DNA from: CAYJAZ01 sp964371865
GTDB taxonomy: Bacteria > Desulfobacterota > Desulfovibrionia > Desulfovibrionales > Desulfovibrionaceae
Assembly (NCBI GenBank): GCA_964371865.1
Contig: CAYJOR010000018.1
Span: forward strand, 1-47,595
Length of the DNA stretch: 47,595 bases
Direction of reading: 5' to 3'
Within the stretch, counting starts at the first letter, position 1, and the number at the start of each line of letters is the position of its first letter. The position numbers and the translations under genes were made by a program. The notes beneath the pieces are model-generated. The model did not search any database. It was not told where the DNA came from and worked only from the letters and a program-made list of their open reading frames with translations. This document shows, piece after piece, positions 26,014-34,926 of the stretch.

Positions 26014-27207
26014 ATGAGAAAGAAAACTGCCTTACAACGTGTTGATGTGCAGGTTGCTATACTTGTGACTGTTTTAGTAGTATTTTCTTGTATTGTGGTT
26101 TACTTTTTTGCTTATACTCTAAGCTATAATCAAATGATTGATACTCTTAAAGAAAGAGTCCACTGTATAGCTGTTTATGTGGACAAAGAAATTCCATCGA
26201 CTGTATTTACAGAAATAACAAAAAAAGATGATGTTGAAACGGATGCTTATCAAGAAGTTCAAGGATTTCTTTCAGAAATAAGAGAAATTTCATCTGCGCA
26301 ATATCTTTATACAGCAACAAAAAATGCAAATGGTGATTTAATTTACCATATTGATGGTTTACCTATAGAAGATAAAGATTTTAGGCACCCAGGTGATCTT
26401 ATAGAGCCAGAATTTCAAAGTGAACTATCTCAAGCTTTAAAAGGCGCGATAGTTATGCCGGGTGATATAAAAAACACCGAATGGGGCGATGTATTTGTTG
26501 CGTATTATCCAATTCATAACAAAAAACGTACACATATTATAGGTGCTGTAGGGCTTGAATTTCCAGCACATCGTCAGTATGAAGCATTTAAACGAATAAG
26601 ATATACAACTCCTTTTGTTATTTTTATTACCTGTTTAATAGCTTTCTTTACATCACGAATGCTCTTTAGAAGAATTTCAAATCCACACTTTAAAGATTTA
26701 TCCAACACAGATTCTTTAACAGGATTAAAAAATCGAAATGCTTATGATTTAGATTTAGAAAACCTCATTCAATCAAATAGAGTAGAGAAGTTTTCTATTA
26801 TGCTTGCTGATTTAAACTCGTTAAAAGTCGTGAATGATAAGTACGGGCATAAACTTGGCGATGAATATATAAAATGTTTTGCTAGAGCATTAAGGTCACA
26901 AGAAAATGATAATCATGTTGCCTATAGAATTGGTGGTGATGAATTTGCAGTCTTTTTCTTTAGTTCAACCCCAGAAAGCCTTGAAGAATTTTCTCAAATT
27001 ATAAAGGTGAAATTAAAAGAAGAAGCAAAAGCAAAAATTCCATTTTCAAGTGTAGCTATTGGCTATGCCTCCGCTGATAAACTTGATTATGACACTTGGG
27101 TAACTGCTCAAACAGAAGCAGACATGGCTCTGTATCGAGATAAAAAGAATTTTTACGCAAACAATCAAAAATGTGATAATCGTTTGATGGAGTGTGATAA
27201 ATCTTAA
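26014..27207 (+). CDS. Membrane diguanylate cyclase with periplasmic sensor
   Basis: The ATG at 26014 is chosen because GGGAG precedes it at 7 bases; a TTG at 25981 is in frame but lacks a ribosome site. 397 residues. Two membrane segments (VAILVTVLVVFSCIVVYFFA near 13-32; FVIFITCLIAFF near 201-212) flank a sensor domain of about 165 residues. A GGDEF domain follows, with the signature RIGGDEFAVFF and an intact metal/substrate site DLNSLKVVNDKYGHKLGD, so c-di-GMP synthesis from GTP is expected. The usual inhibitory RxxD site upstream of GGDEF is not present, so product inhibition at that site is unlikely. The next gene encodes an apparently active EAL protein. Confidence 0.88.
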   Translation: MRKKTALQRVDVQVAILVTVLVVFSCIVVYFFAYTLSYNQMIDTLKERVHCIAVYVDKEIPSTVFTEITKKDDVETDAYQEVQGFLSEIREISSAQYLYTATKNANGDLIYHIDGLPIEDKDFRHPGDLIEPEFQSELSQALKGAIVMPGDIKNTEWGDVFVAYYPIHNKKRTHIIGAVGLEFPAHRQYEAFKRIRYTTPFVIFITCLIAFFTSRMLFRRISNPHFKDLSNTDSLTGLKNRNAYDLDLENLIQSNRVEKFSIMLADLNSLKVVNDKYGHKLGDEYIKCFARALRSQENDNHVAYRIGGDEFAVFFFSSTPESLEEFSQIIKVKLKEEAKAKIPFSSVAIGYASADKLDYDTWVTAQTEADMALYRDKKNFYANNQKCDNRLMECDKS

Positions 27208-27216
27208 AATAATAGT

Positions 27217-27371
27217 TAGGGTATATTTCTAAATTCATTTTTTTGCATTTTTTATTCTTATAAAGATGATTTTTTAATTAGTCTATGTGTTTTTGTGATA
27301 CATTGCACGTCATAAAAAATCACATTTAATTGAAAATTCCCCAAAATCTTTGAATTTAGAAATACATCCTA
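27217..27371 (-). mobile_element. MITE-like repeat, copy 3
   Basis: 155 bp beginning TAGGGTATATTTCTAAATTC and ending GAATTTAGAAATACATCCTA; the ends are inverted repeats with TA borders. The reverse complement aligns across its length with copy 2 (23738-23890). It begins nine bases after the diguanylate-cyclase stop, inside the 307-base gap before the PAS-GAF-GGDEF-EAL gene. The remaining gap bases show no gene. Confidence 0.85.
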
Positions 27372-27514
27372 ACTTAATATTTTTACAGAATTTCTTTGCT
27401 TCAGAAAAATTATTGAGAATAATTCCTTAAAAAATGCCTTTTGCTATTGTGTTTTTTTTGAAATAGAAATATGATTATATCAAGTTGTTTTATTTTCATA
27501 GAAGGAGCGCACTT

Positions 27515-30502
27515 ATGAGCTTTACAGAGTATGAAAAATTAGCCATAAATAACATGGATATAATGTGTTACATTGTTGATTTAGACACATACGAGCTTCT
27601 ATATGCAAATAATATGGCATGTGCCACTTTTAGCCCCTTTGCCTCTAATTTTATAGTAGGTAAGACGTGTTATGATTTTTTACATGGAAAAAATGCTCCA
27701 TGCGAAATTTGTAATAATCATTTATTGCAAGAAGGGCAAAAATTAAGAACAGAAATAGTAAATAATAAAAATCTAAAATATTATACTCATATTGATTCTG
27801 TAATAGAACATAATGGAAGAAAAGTTAAACTTACGCTCGCTTATGACGCATCTGAGCAGCAAGAAGAAATTGAATCTCTCTCAAGAAAAATTTCTTTAGA
27901 GGAAACTTTAATTCAATGTATACAAACTCTTATCGAGGATATAGACCTTGATAAGGCTATAATAAAACTTCTTTCTATTGTTTGTCAGTTTTATGATGCT
28001 GATAGAGCATATCTTTTTGAGGTTGATCACTATACAAAAACCGCAAAAAATACACATGAATGGTGTATCAGTCCTGAATTTGCTTCGATAGAGCAAATAC
28101 CTATTTTTAATTTTGAAGAACTAAATCCAATCCTTACCTCTTTTGAAAAAAGTGGTGAACTAACTATTGATGATGTAGAAGAGCTTGATAAATCTTCGGC
28201 TCTTTATAAAGTTTTACATGAAACAAAGTGCAAAACAGTTCAAATTGTACCAATACATGCAAATGGCGTAGTCACTCACTTTATGGGAGTTGATAATTCT
28301 AAACGAACTACAAAAGATCTTACTCTTTTAAAATCTGTTCTTCTCTTTGTTGTTGACGATATTAAAAAAGATAAATTTGTGAAGCAGTTGGAACATCTTT
28401 CTTATACTGATATTTTAACTGGACTAAATAATAGAAATAAATATCTTGAAAGGTTAGAGGATATTAATATATCAAAGCTTTCATCTTTGGGGTATGTGCA
28501 TGTAAATATAAATGCACTTAAAAGAATGAATGAGCTTTATGGAGAAAAATACGGTGATAATACATTAAAACAAGTCGCTGAGATTTTATCAAAATATATA
28601 AAATCAGATCTTTTTCGTATCTCTGGAGATGAGTTTATTGCGCTTTGTCCAGATATAACACAAAAGGATTTTGAAGATTTAATAAGCAAATTAAGAAAAG
28701 AAGAGCAGGAAAAAACGGAATTCACTTTTGCCGTTGGTGGTGTGTGGCAAGATAAAAAAATTGATTTACGTCAAGGTCTTACACAAGCTACTGATATTAT
28801 GTTCTCAGAAAAACAAAACTTCTATAAAGCACAGAAAAATGATAAAGTTCAATCTCGATTAAATCCTGTAGAAATAATCCTTGATGAAATTAGATCAGAG
28901 CTTTTTCTTATTTACTTACAACCTAAGGTTGATTTGGTAACAGGAAAAATATCAAGCGCAGAAGCTTTAGTAAGAAAAAATGGACGAAATGGAAAAATAA
29001 TTTCACCAGACAGGTTTGTTCCAATTTATGAAAATGAGGGAACAATAAGACACTTAGATCTTTTTGTACTTTCAGAAGTATGTCAATTATTGCAAATGCT
29101 TTTATCTCAAAATATTGCATTACCTATAGCTGTAAATTTTTCACGAGTAAGCTTTATTGGCTATGATATAATCGATGAAATTGTAGCGATTTGTAAAAAT
29201 TATGAAATACCTCATCATTATATTAAAATTGAGCTTACAGAAAGTATTGATAAAATGGATTTTGAATTTTTCCACAAAAAAATCACAGAGTTAAAAGAGC
29301 TTGGTTTTGAAATTTCTCTTGATGATTTTGGCGCTAAACATTCAAATTTACTTATGCTTACAATGGCAGAATTTAGTGAAGTTAAAATTGATAAAGGGCT
29401 TATAGATAATATAACTACAAGCGCTGAAAATAGAACTGTTGTAAGAAATATTATCAAAACAATCAAGGAATTACGAAAATCTGCTTGCGTTGCGGAAGGT
29501 ATAGAAACCATAGAACAAGTATTACTTCTCCAGAACTTTGATTGTACTTATGGGCAAGGATATTATTTTTATCGTCCTATGCCAATAAGTGAATTTATGC
29601 GTGCGTATGAGATAAGTTATGGCGGTGGTGAGTTAGTAAATATAAAAAATATAAAAAATAAAAATCGTAAAAATTTCATAGTAAATTATGATGAGCTTTA
29701 TTCTGCTATCGAAGCTATGCCTTTATGTATGAATTTATGGGATCATAATAATAGAAATATTATGTGTAATAAGCAGGTTATAGATTTATTTAAGTTAGAA
29801 AGTAAGGATGAATACATAGATAAATTCTTTATGCTATCGCCTGAAATGCAACCTGATGGAAGAACTTCTATTGATGCAGCCTACACCTATCTAAAAGAGG
29901 CTAGAATTAAAGGGTACGCGCGCTTTAATTGGATGCACTGCAGATTAAATGGTGAAGAAGTACCGTGTGAACTCACTCTTGTGCGCCTTGATGTAAAAAG
30001 TGAGGATAGCGATTTTCTTATAGCAGGCTATACAAGAGACTTGACTCCACAACTTGCAGGTACTGATGCATCTCATTGGGCAAATGAATATTTTTTCAAT
30101 GAAGTATCTGATAAAACTCTCTTTAATGCAATTTCAGAGATTGCCGCAGAATTTTTCTGGGTGTATAATAATAGATTAAAGACTATCCAATTTTTTGGTA
30201 GAGGCAAAGAAATGCTTAATCTGCCTTCTGATAAAATGGATTTTCCACAAGAAGTTATTGACAGAACGATAGTACAGTCTCAATATCTTCCGGAATTTAT
30301 AAATTTTGTAAAAGCTATGGAGGAGGGAAGACATTATCCTGTTGAGGTAAAATTCAATATGCCTGATGCTTCAGCACGCTTTTTTAGAATAGACTATAAA
30401 ACTATCTATAGCAAGAATAACAAGCCGTTATTTTCTATAGGAAAAACATCTGATATTGATGATAAAAAACAACTAGAACTTCTTTTGCAGGAAAAGCGTT
30501 AA
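27515..30502 (+). CDS. PAS-GAF-GGDEF-EAL-PAS protein, predicted c-di-GMP phosphodiesterase
   Basis: 995 residues from the ATG at 27515, preceded by AAGGAG. Order: PAS domain (about 5-115), GAF domain (about 130-290), a degenerate GGDEF domain (about 300-440), EAL domain (about 455-700) and two PAS-like domains to the end. The cyclase site reads SGDEF near 369, and the metal-binding Asp strand is VNINALK, so cyclase activity is unlikely. The EAL site looks complete: EAL near 481, NFS, ELTES, DDFG, the KIDK lysine, AEGIET and GQGYYF near 679. Hydrolysis of c-di-GMP is therefore expected. With no membrane segments it is cytoplasmic. It lies behind a diguanylate cyclase gene, from which a MITE-like repeat separates it. 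Confidence 0.88.
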   Translation: MSFTEYEKLAINNMDIMCYIVDLDTYELLYANNMACATFSPFASNFIVGKTCYDFLHGKNAPCEICNNHLLQEGQKLRTEIVNNKNLKYYTHIDSVIEHNGRKVKLTLAYDASEQQEEIESLSRKISLEETLIQCIQTLIEDIDLDKAIIKLLSIVCQFYDADRAYLFEVDHYTKTAKNTHEWCISPEFASIEQIPIFNFEELNPILTSFEKSGELTIDDVEELDKSSALYKVLHETKCKTVQIVPIHANGVVTHFMGVDNSKRTTKDLTLLKSVLLFVVDDIKKDKFVKQLEHLSYTDILTGLNNRNKYLERLEDINISKLSSLGYVHVNINALKRMNELYGEKYGDNTLKQVAEILSKYIKSDLFRISGDEFIALCPDITQKDFEDLISKLRKEEQEKTEFTFAVGGVWQDKKIDLRQGLTQATDIMFSEKQNFYKAQKNDKVQSRLNPVEIILDEIRSELFLIYLQPKVDLVTGKISSAEALVRKNGRNGKIISPDRFVPIYENEGTIRHLDLFVLSEVCQLLQMLLSQNIALPIAVNFSRVSFIGYDIIDEIVAICKNYEIPHHYIKIELTESIDKMDFEFFHKKITELKELGFEISLDDFGAKHSNLLMLTMAEFSEVKIDKGLIDNITTSAENRTVVRNIIKTIKELRKSACVAEGIETIEQVLLLQNFDCTYGQGYYFYRPMPISEFMRAYEISYGGGELVNIKNIKNKNRKNFIVNYDELYSAIEAMPLCMNLWDHNNRNIMCNKQVIDLFKLESKDEYIDKFFMLSPEMQPDGRTSIDAAYTYLKEARIKGYARFNWMHCRLNGEEVPCELTLVRLDVKSEDSDFLIAGYTRDLTPQLAGTDASHWANEYFFNEVSDKTLFNAISEIAAEFFWVYNNRLKTIQFFGRGKEMLNLPSDKMDFPQEVIDRTIVQSQYLPEFINFVKAMEEGRHYPVEVKFNMPDASARFFRIDYKTIYSKNNKPLFSIGKTSDIDDKKQLELLLQEKR

Positions 30503-30654
30503 GGTGTAAGAGTATATCCAACATTAAATGATATAATTCTAGGATTTTTTTCAAGTTTTTAAAGTGTAAAACGGACGATAAGTTGGATTTTATATATAAT
30601 ATGGTGTATCAGAATTAAAAATATAATTTTTTTTAAAATAGTGTGATATTTTAC

Positions 30655-30683
30655 TTGACTATTGTTTCAAAATTATATAGAAC
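30655..30683 (+). promoter_or_regulatory. Probable promoter of tRNA-Asn
   Basis: TTGACT (30655-30660), a 17-base spacer and TAGAAC (30678-30683), 38 bases before the tRNA. Just upstream, 30512-30590 contains a loose inverted repeat (TATATCCAAC with GTTGGATTTTATATA) and no gene. Confidence 0.45.
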
Positions 30684-30720
30684 TTTCTTCACGACACAGC
30701 AACATTATGTTGATTGTCAT

Positions 30721-30796
30721 TCCCCGATAGCTCAATCGGCAGAGCGGGTGACTGTTAATCACTAGGTTGGCGGTTCAAGACCGTCTCGGGGAGCCA
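30721..30796 (+). tRNA. tRNA-Asn (GTT)
   Basis: A 76-base cloverleaf with encoded CCA. The acceptor TCCCCGA pairs with TCGGGGA, the D arm is GCTCAATCGGCAGAGC, and the anticodon arm GTGACTGTTAATCAC carries anticodon GTT. The T arm GGCGGTTCAAGACCGTC contains the TTCAAGA loop. The discriminator base is G. tRNA-Asn is a common integration target, and the genes to its right differ in character from those to its left. Confidence 0.97.
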
Positions 30797-30806
30797 CAAG
30801 AAAATC

Positions 30807-30840
30807 AACCACTTACGATGAAAATTGTAAGTGGTTTTTT
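30807..30840 (+). terminator. Terminator of tRNA-Asn
   Basis: A perfect 10-bp stem (AACCACTTAC at 30807-30816, GTAAGTGGTT at 30827-30836) followed by a six-T run. Confidence 0.9.
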
Positions 30841-30857
30841 CACGTTTAAAACCGCTC

Positions 30858-30878
30858 GGGCTACCACGGGGCTACCAC
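30858..30878 (+). repeat. Short direct repeat beside tRNA-Asn
   Basis: GGGCTACCAC occurs at 30858-30867 and again at 30869-30878. This small GC-rich patch in AT-rich DNA is 62 bases beyond the tRNA. Integrase arm-binding sites or the scar of an integration event are possible readings. Confidence 0.4.
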
Positions 30879-30948
30879 CACAGAAACAGGAAATACCATA
30901 GCAAATAAAGTTGCTGTGTAAATTAATATACAATAAGGAGGATGTGTT

Positions 30949-31161
30949 ATGAAAGACTCATTCTGCAAACCATTGTTTCACAATGGAAAAACAATTTATG
31001 GTGGCGCTGCTAGAAATGTACGAATAAAGAGAGCTGGTGGATTAGAAAATATGATAAATAAAGCTTGTCGCAATGCTTGCCTAGACTTACTAGAGCAAAT
31101 TGAAGCTATCACTCAGCCAACAGCAACAGTAATTCCATTTCAAGCTAGTAAAGCAGCATAA
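30949..31161 (+). CDS. Small protein of unknown function at the island border
   Basis: 70 residues with a perfect AAGGAGG before the ATG and its own terminator 8 bases after the stop, so it is very likely expressed. The sequence begins MKDSFCKPLFHNGKTIYGG, is basic in the first half, contains Cys residues at about 6, 44 and 48 (KACRNACLDLLEQ), and ends in an Ala/Lys tail. There is no signal peptide or membrane helix. I recognise no family. It is the first gene to the right of tRNA-Asn and the only plus-strand gene with a good ribosome site in a long minus-strand region. Confidence 0.7.
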   Translation: MKDSFCKPLFHNGKTIYGGAARNVRIKRAGGLENMINKACRNACLDLLEQIEAITQPTATVIPFQASKAA

Positions 31162-31169
31162 TTTTTTTA

Positions 31170-31189
31170 GGGCGGTAACGCCCTTTTTT
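31170..31189 (+). terminator. Terminator of the 70-residue gene
   Basis: GGGCG (31170-31174), a GTAA tetraloop, CGCCC (31179-31183) and six T. Confidence 0.9.
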
Positions 31190-31252
31190 CTTTAAATTCC
31201 ATAACTTTCAAACTTGAAATGTCCTATTCGCTCTAGTACTTTTTTAAATCAA

Positions 31253-32059
31253 TTAAATCGTTTCTATATAATCTATAACTTGAATTTGCTCTAAAAACGT
31301 TACAATTGCTATAATGGCTAGCAAAAGAGCTAGTAGCCAATGCTGAGCTAACTTTTCACCCCAACATCTGGGATATAATATATACAATTTCAAATTATTT
31401 TGTGTTTTTAAGCTCCTATCCTCTACTTTTTGAAGCAAATTTGAAAAAATATCAACTTTTCTAAGTGTTGAACGGTGAAGTTTTAAATATTCTCTCTTTT
31501 GAAAAGCTTCAGCCTCCTTATTCCCTGTTAAAAAATCTCGAGTAGAGATCTTATTATGTTTTATTATACTTTCTAATCTTGGATGTTCGGTATAGTTTTC
31601 ACCGTAAATAGCAATCAGTAACCTTGCCAAATCATGTAGTGAAAGATGTTGGAGTTCTACAGGATTACCTCCAAGTACCGCATACCTATGAGCAATTGCT
31701 TCAAATCCAAAGTGCATATCGCGCATATTCCAGTGTATCCATAATACATTACTATGTATCTTAATGAAGTTATAAAAATCATCTAACATCTTTTTTTCAA
31801 GTTGATTGTATTTATCCTCAAATGAGTCTATACATACTCCTTCACGTTCAGCATACATGTGGATTGAAAATGACTTCGTTTGACCAGATGATAGGTGTCG
31901 CACAGCAATTGATGTTATCCGAGGTGAATGTCCATTTATGTTGTCATAAAAACTTTCACATGAGTAGTGTATTAAGTAACAAAATTTTTTCTGAGAGGTT
32001 ATTATTTTTACCTCTTCCAGAGCATCATTTCTACGTTGAATGATAATACCTGAGTTCAC
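31253..32059 (-). CDS. Unknown protein, exonuclease-like fold with C-terminal membrane anchor
   Basis: 268 residues with a GTG start at 32059, preceded by AGGAGAG at 6 bases. The pattern recalls a DEDD-type exonuclease/RNase H fold: a first strand with an acidic residue (FCYLIHYSCESFYD), then SPRITSIAV, a middle block WIHWNMRDMHFGFEAIAHRY like the N-x-x-x-D motif, then HPRLESI and LHRSTLRKVDIF. The acidic residues are imperfect, so catalysis is uncertain. The last 35 residues hold one membrane helix (WLLALLLAIIAIVTFL) and a short tail, which would tether the protein to the membrane. It lies 101 bases downstream of the PHP-ATPase gene on the same strand and is probably part of, or added to, that defence cluster. 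Confidence 0.6.
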   Translation of the reverse strand: MNSGIIIQRRNDALEEVKIITSQKKFCYLIHYSCESFYDNINGHSPRITSIAVRHLSSGQTKSFSIHMYAEREGVCIDSFEDKYNQLEKKMLDDFYNFIKIHSNVLWIHWNMRDMHFGFEAIAHRYAVLGGNPVELQHLSLHDLARLLIAIYGENYTEHPRLESIIKHNKISTRDFLTGNKEAEAFQKREYLKLHRSTLRKVDIFSNLLQKVEDRSLKTQNNLKLYILYPRCWGEKLAQHWLLALLLAIIAIVTFLEQIQVIDYIETI

Positions 32060-32160
32060 GAATCTCTCCTAATGAATAAATATGACTATATTTTCAAATA
32101 GATATAATATAATCCCTAATGAATATTTTATCAGTAGTAATTCAATAAAATAATCTTGTA

Positions 32161-34923
32161 TTATATATTATACTTATTTTTTCTAACTGCAAATGCAGCT
32201 TCACCACCTTCTAAAATATTGCAAATATGCTGTTGTATTCCTACTTGATTAACTATTCCTTCACTAATAGCCATATTTTCATCAAATAAAGGCATATTGT
32301 TTTCTATTGCTCCTGAACGATACTCAAAGCGATGTTTTTGATTAGGCGATGTACTACCGTTTTGATTAGCTACAATAATTTCATCAGCATCACTGCCTAG
32401 AACTATATTTGCATTATGCGTAACAATTATGATTTGTCTTTCTTTTTTCTTTAGTTTGATAAATTGAATTAATTCATCATATATTGAACGGTTATCTAAG
32501 TCATCTTCTGGTTGATCGATTAAAATAGGACACTGGCTATCAGCTAAGCTAATTAGTATTTTTAACAAAACAAGAGCTTTTTTTCCCGGCGACATCAGAT
32601 CAATCGGGTCATTGTCCATCTTTACTCTATAAACGATATTATACCAATTGGTTAACAAGTCCCGAATAGAGGACTCTTGAGTATGTCCTTTTTTCAGTGG
32701 CATTTCTGATGAAAGAATACTTCTAATGACTTCACTCAGAAGGGTATTTGAATAATCTTTATCAGAAAAATCTTCTTTATTAAAAATAGCTTTAAATTTG
32801 AGTGATCTTATATCAAAAATTTCATTCATTTTACTAATAAAACTGTCAAGCCTAAACGGAATCTCTATATAAAATTCAAGCCCATCTTCGCTTATCATAC
32901 TACCATTTACTAAATCAGAATATTTGAATGCCTCCTTTTTATAACATTCTGAACTCAAAGATAATATTGTTATAATTTCTTCTTTCTTCTTCGATAATTC
33001 TTTTATTTTTTCATCTTTTTCTAAAAAAGACTTATAGCGTTTATCTTCAGTTTGAATTTTTTGTGTTAATTCATTAATAGCATGACTATTTTGTATTTGA
33101 GCTTTAAGAGGTTCAACTATTTTGTAATTTTTCTCTAATGAGATTGATAGTTCTTGAACTTCACTTCTTATGCTTTCTATAATAGAAGCCTGCTGTATTT
33201 TCCACGCAGAACTAGCTTCTTCTATAATACTTTCTTGAATTTTTAATACTCGCTGTGTGCACTCTCCACTTATCTTAGTATCAATATGTTTTTTTTCAAT
33301 AAGTGTTTGTATACTGCCAATTAATATTAAGTCGTTATTTTTTTGTGCTATTTTTTGCTCGATTGAATTTATTTTTTCTAGTGTATCATCATAAGTTTTT
33401 AAATCTTCTTCAGATAAATTTAATTCTTTAGACAATGTTTCTTTTGTTGCTTTAAGTTCAGCTATTTCTTTTTCTATTCCACTCTGTATACCGATATCGT
33501 CACGTTCACCAATTAGCTTATTAAGCTCAAAATTGATTGAAAATAAATCTAAAATATTTTTTTCATAAGTTATTTTGTAATCATTATTTGCAGACTTTAA
33601 CTGGTCATATGCCAGTACAAATTCTGTTTTTTTCATTATTATTTCTTGAATCCACTTATCAATTTCTGTCCTTTCTTGGTAGGAGTCACTTAGCTTATTT
33701 AAATAGGTCTGTGGAATATAGATTATTTTACGCTTTTCAGCCTGCCCATCTCGCCAAAACACTTTCATAGAATCAACTTGTAAGGTTTTGTTTTTAGAGG
33801 TTGATAAACATTTTTCTGCCTCTTCGGCATTTATAGAATATGCAATATTCTGCAACAAGATAGATTTACCTGTAGATTTTCCTCCTATTATACACGTAAG
33901 TTGGTCACTAAATAATATTGGTTCCGTTTGAAAATCTTGATGATTATATTGAACCTTATCTATAACGAAATAATTTGCTTTAGTTTCAGGTTTTGATTCA
34001 GAAATTTTAACTCTTTCTACTGGTTCATATAACACTTGCTTTAATCCATTAAATGTAGGATCAGCTTTTATCCAGCAATATCGCTTATTATCAGGTTCAA
34101 ATATTTTTTTATTACTATGTGCATCGCAACCGTGAAGACATGCTTTTAAAGAGCCACAGTCTTTTTTTACTTGTTCTGGAGGAGAATTTAATTTTAATCC
34201 AGAAAAGTAAGCATAGTCGCTTGGCTTTGCAGAAAAAATTACATCTACAAATTTGTATATTGACTGACGGAATGCTTTTAGTTGTGAGTTATTACCTTCC
34301 ATGTAGCCAGAATGCGATGTAGCCCCAGTTATGCCATCGTTTGTACTGTTAGAAACTCCTATTATTACATTTTTTCTTAATTCTATATCCTTATCAAATA
34401 CTTTTTTAATAGAATCAAAAGAAACAACAAATACATCAATACCTTTTTTGTATGCCAAGTCATTATCAATGCCAGCATTCATTTCTTTACCTAATCGAAT
34501 CAGTTCATTTCGATTAGCCGTATAATTTGTTTCTCCGTACGGAAAGGTAATCTTAGAAAAAAATCTACTTTCTATTTCATTGGCAAATTCAGGGTTAAAT
34601 AAAAAATGGATGTTAATAGGTGAGTCCTGAGCAATTGGTTGTATTCTCATTTCAACATTAGGCAAAATCAACTTGATACTCTCAGGTAATTTCCCATCAG
34701 CTACAACTTTTAAATAGTTGTCTATTGATAAGTAATCAGTAATACCAAGTGCTACTACTGCATTTTCTTTGTGTGTAGTATTATAATTTGAAATGTCCTG
34801 ATAATACTGTTCCCATTTCGCTTCTAATGTATTTCCTATAAATTGATCATTTTTCTTAGTATTTGGAGTGTGGATGTGTAAATCCCACCTTCTCCACTCT
34901 GAACCTCTAGGATATTCACTCAT
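32161..34923 (-). CDS. TrlF-type PHP-domain SMC-like ATPase
   Basis: 920 residues. The N-terminal PHP phosphoesterase domain has WDLHIHTP (residues 13-20), GITDYLS near 100 and GCDAHS near 269, which supply metal-binding His and Asp residues. An ABC/SMC-type ATPase follows: Walker A GGKSTGKS near 348, a long coiled coil (about 430-650), and Walker B ILIDQPEDDLDN near 800, with the H-loop VTHNANIVLG. This matches the family named TrlF, which is found in type I restriction loci. The start lies 3 bases after the hsdS stop and its ribosome site is inside hsdS. It could supply ATP-driven sensing and nucleic-acid cleavage in a locus that has no HsdR motor. Confidence 0.82.
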   Translation of the reverse strand: MSEYPRGSEWRRWDLHIHTPNTKKNDQFIGNTLEAKWEQYYQDISNYNTTHKENAVVALGITDYLSIDNYLKVVADGKLPESIKLILPNVEMRIQPIAQDSPINIHFLFNPEFANEIESRFFSKITFPYGETNYTANRNELIRLGKEMNAGIDNDLAYKKGIDVFVVSFDSIKKVFDKDIELRKNVIIGVSNSTNDGITGATSHSGYMEGNNSQLKAFRQSIYKFVDVIFSAKPSDYAYFSGLKLNSPPEQVKKDCGSLKACLHGCDAHSNKKIFEPDNKRYCWIKADPTFNGLKQVLYEPVERVKISESKPETKANYFVIDKVQYNHQDFQTEPILFSDQLTCIIGGKSTGKSILLQNIAYSINAEEAEKCLSTSKNKTLQVDSMKVFWRDGQAEKRKIIYIPQTYLNKLSDSYQERTEIDKWIQEIIMKKTEFVLAYDQLKSANNDYKITYEKNILDLFSINFELNKLIGERDDIGIQSGIEKEIAELKATKETLSKELNLSEEDLKTYDDTLEKINSIEQKIAQKNNDLILIGSIQTLIEKKHIDTKISGECTQRVLKIQESIIEEASSAWKIQQASIIESIRSEVQELSISLEKNYKIVEPLKAQIQNSHAINELTQKIQTEDKRYKSFLEKDEKIKELSKKKEEIITILSLSSECYKKEAFKYSDLVNGSMISEDGLEFYIEIPFRLDSFISKMNEIFDIRSLKFKAIFNKEDFSDKDYSNTLLSEVIRSILSSEMPLKKGHTQESSIRDLLTNWYNIVYRVKMDNDPIDLMSPGKKALVLLKILISLADSQCPILIDQPEDDLDNRSIYDELIQFIKLKKKERQIIIVTHNANIVLGSDADEIIVANQNGSTSPNQKHRFEYRSGAIENNMPLFDENMAISEGIVNQVGIQQHICNILEGGEAAFAVRKNKYNI

Positions 34924-34926
34924 GGC

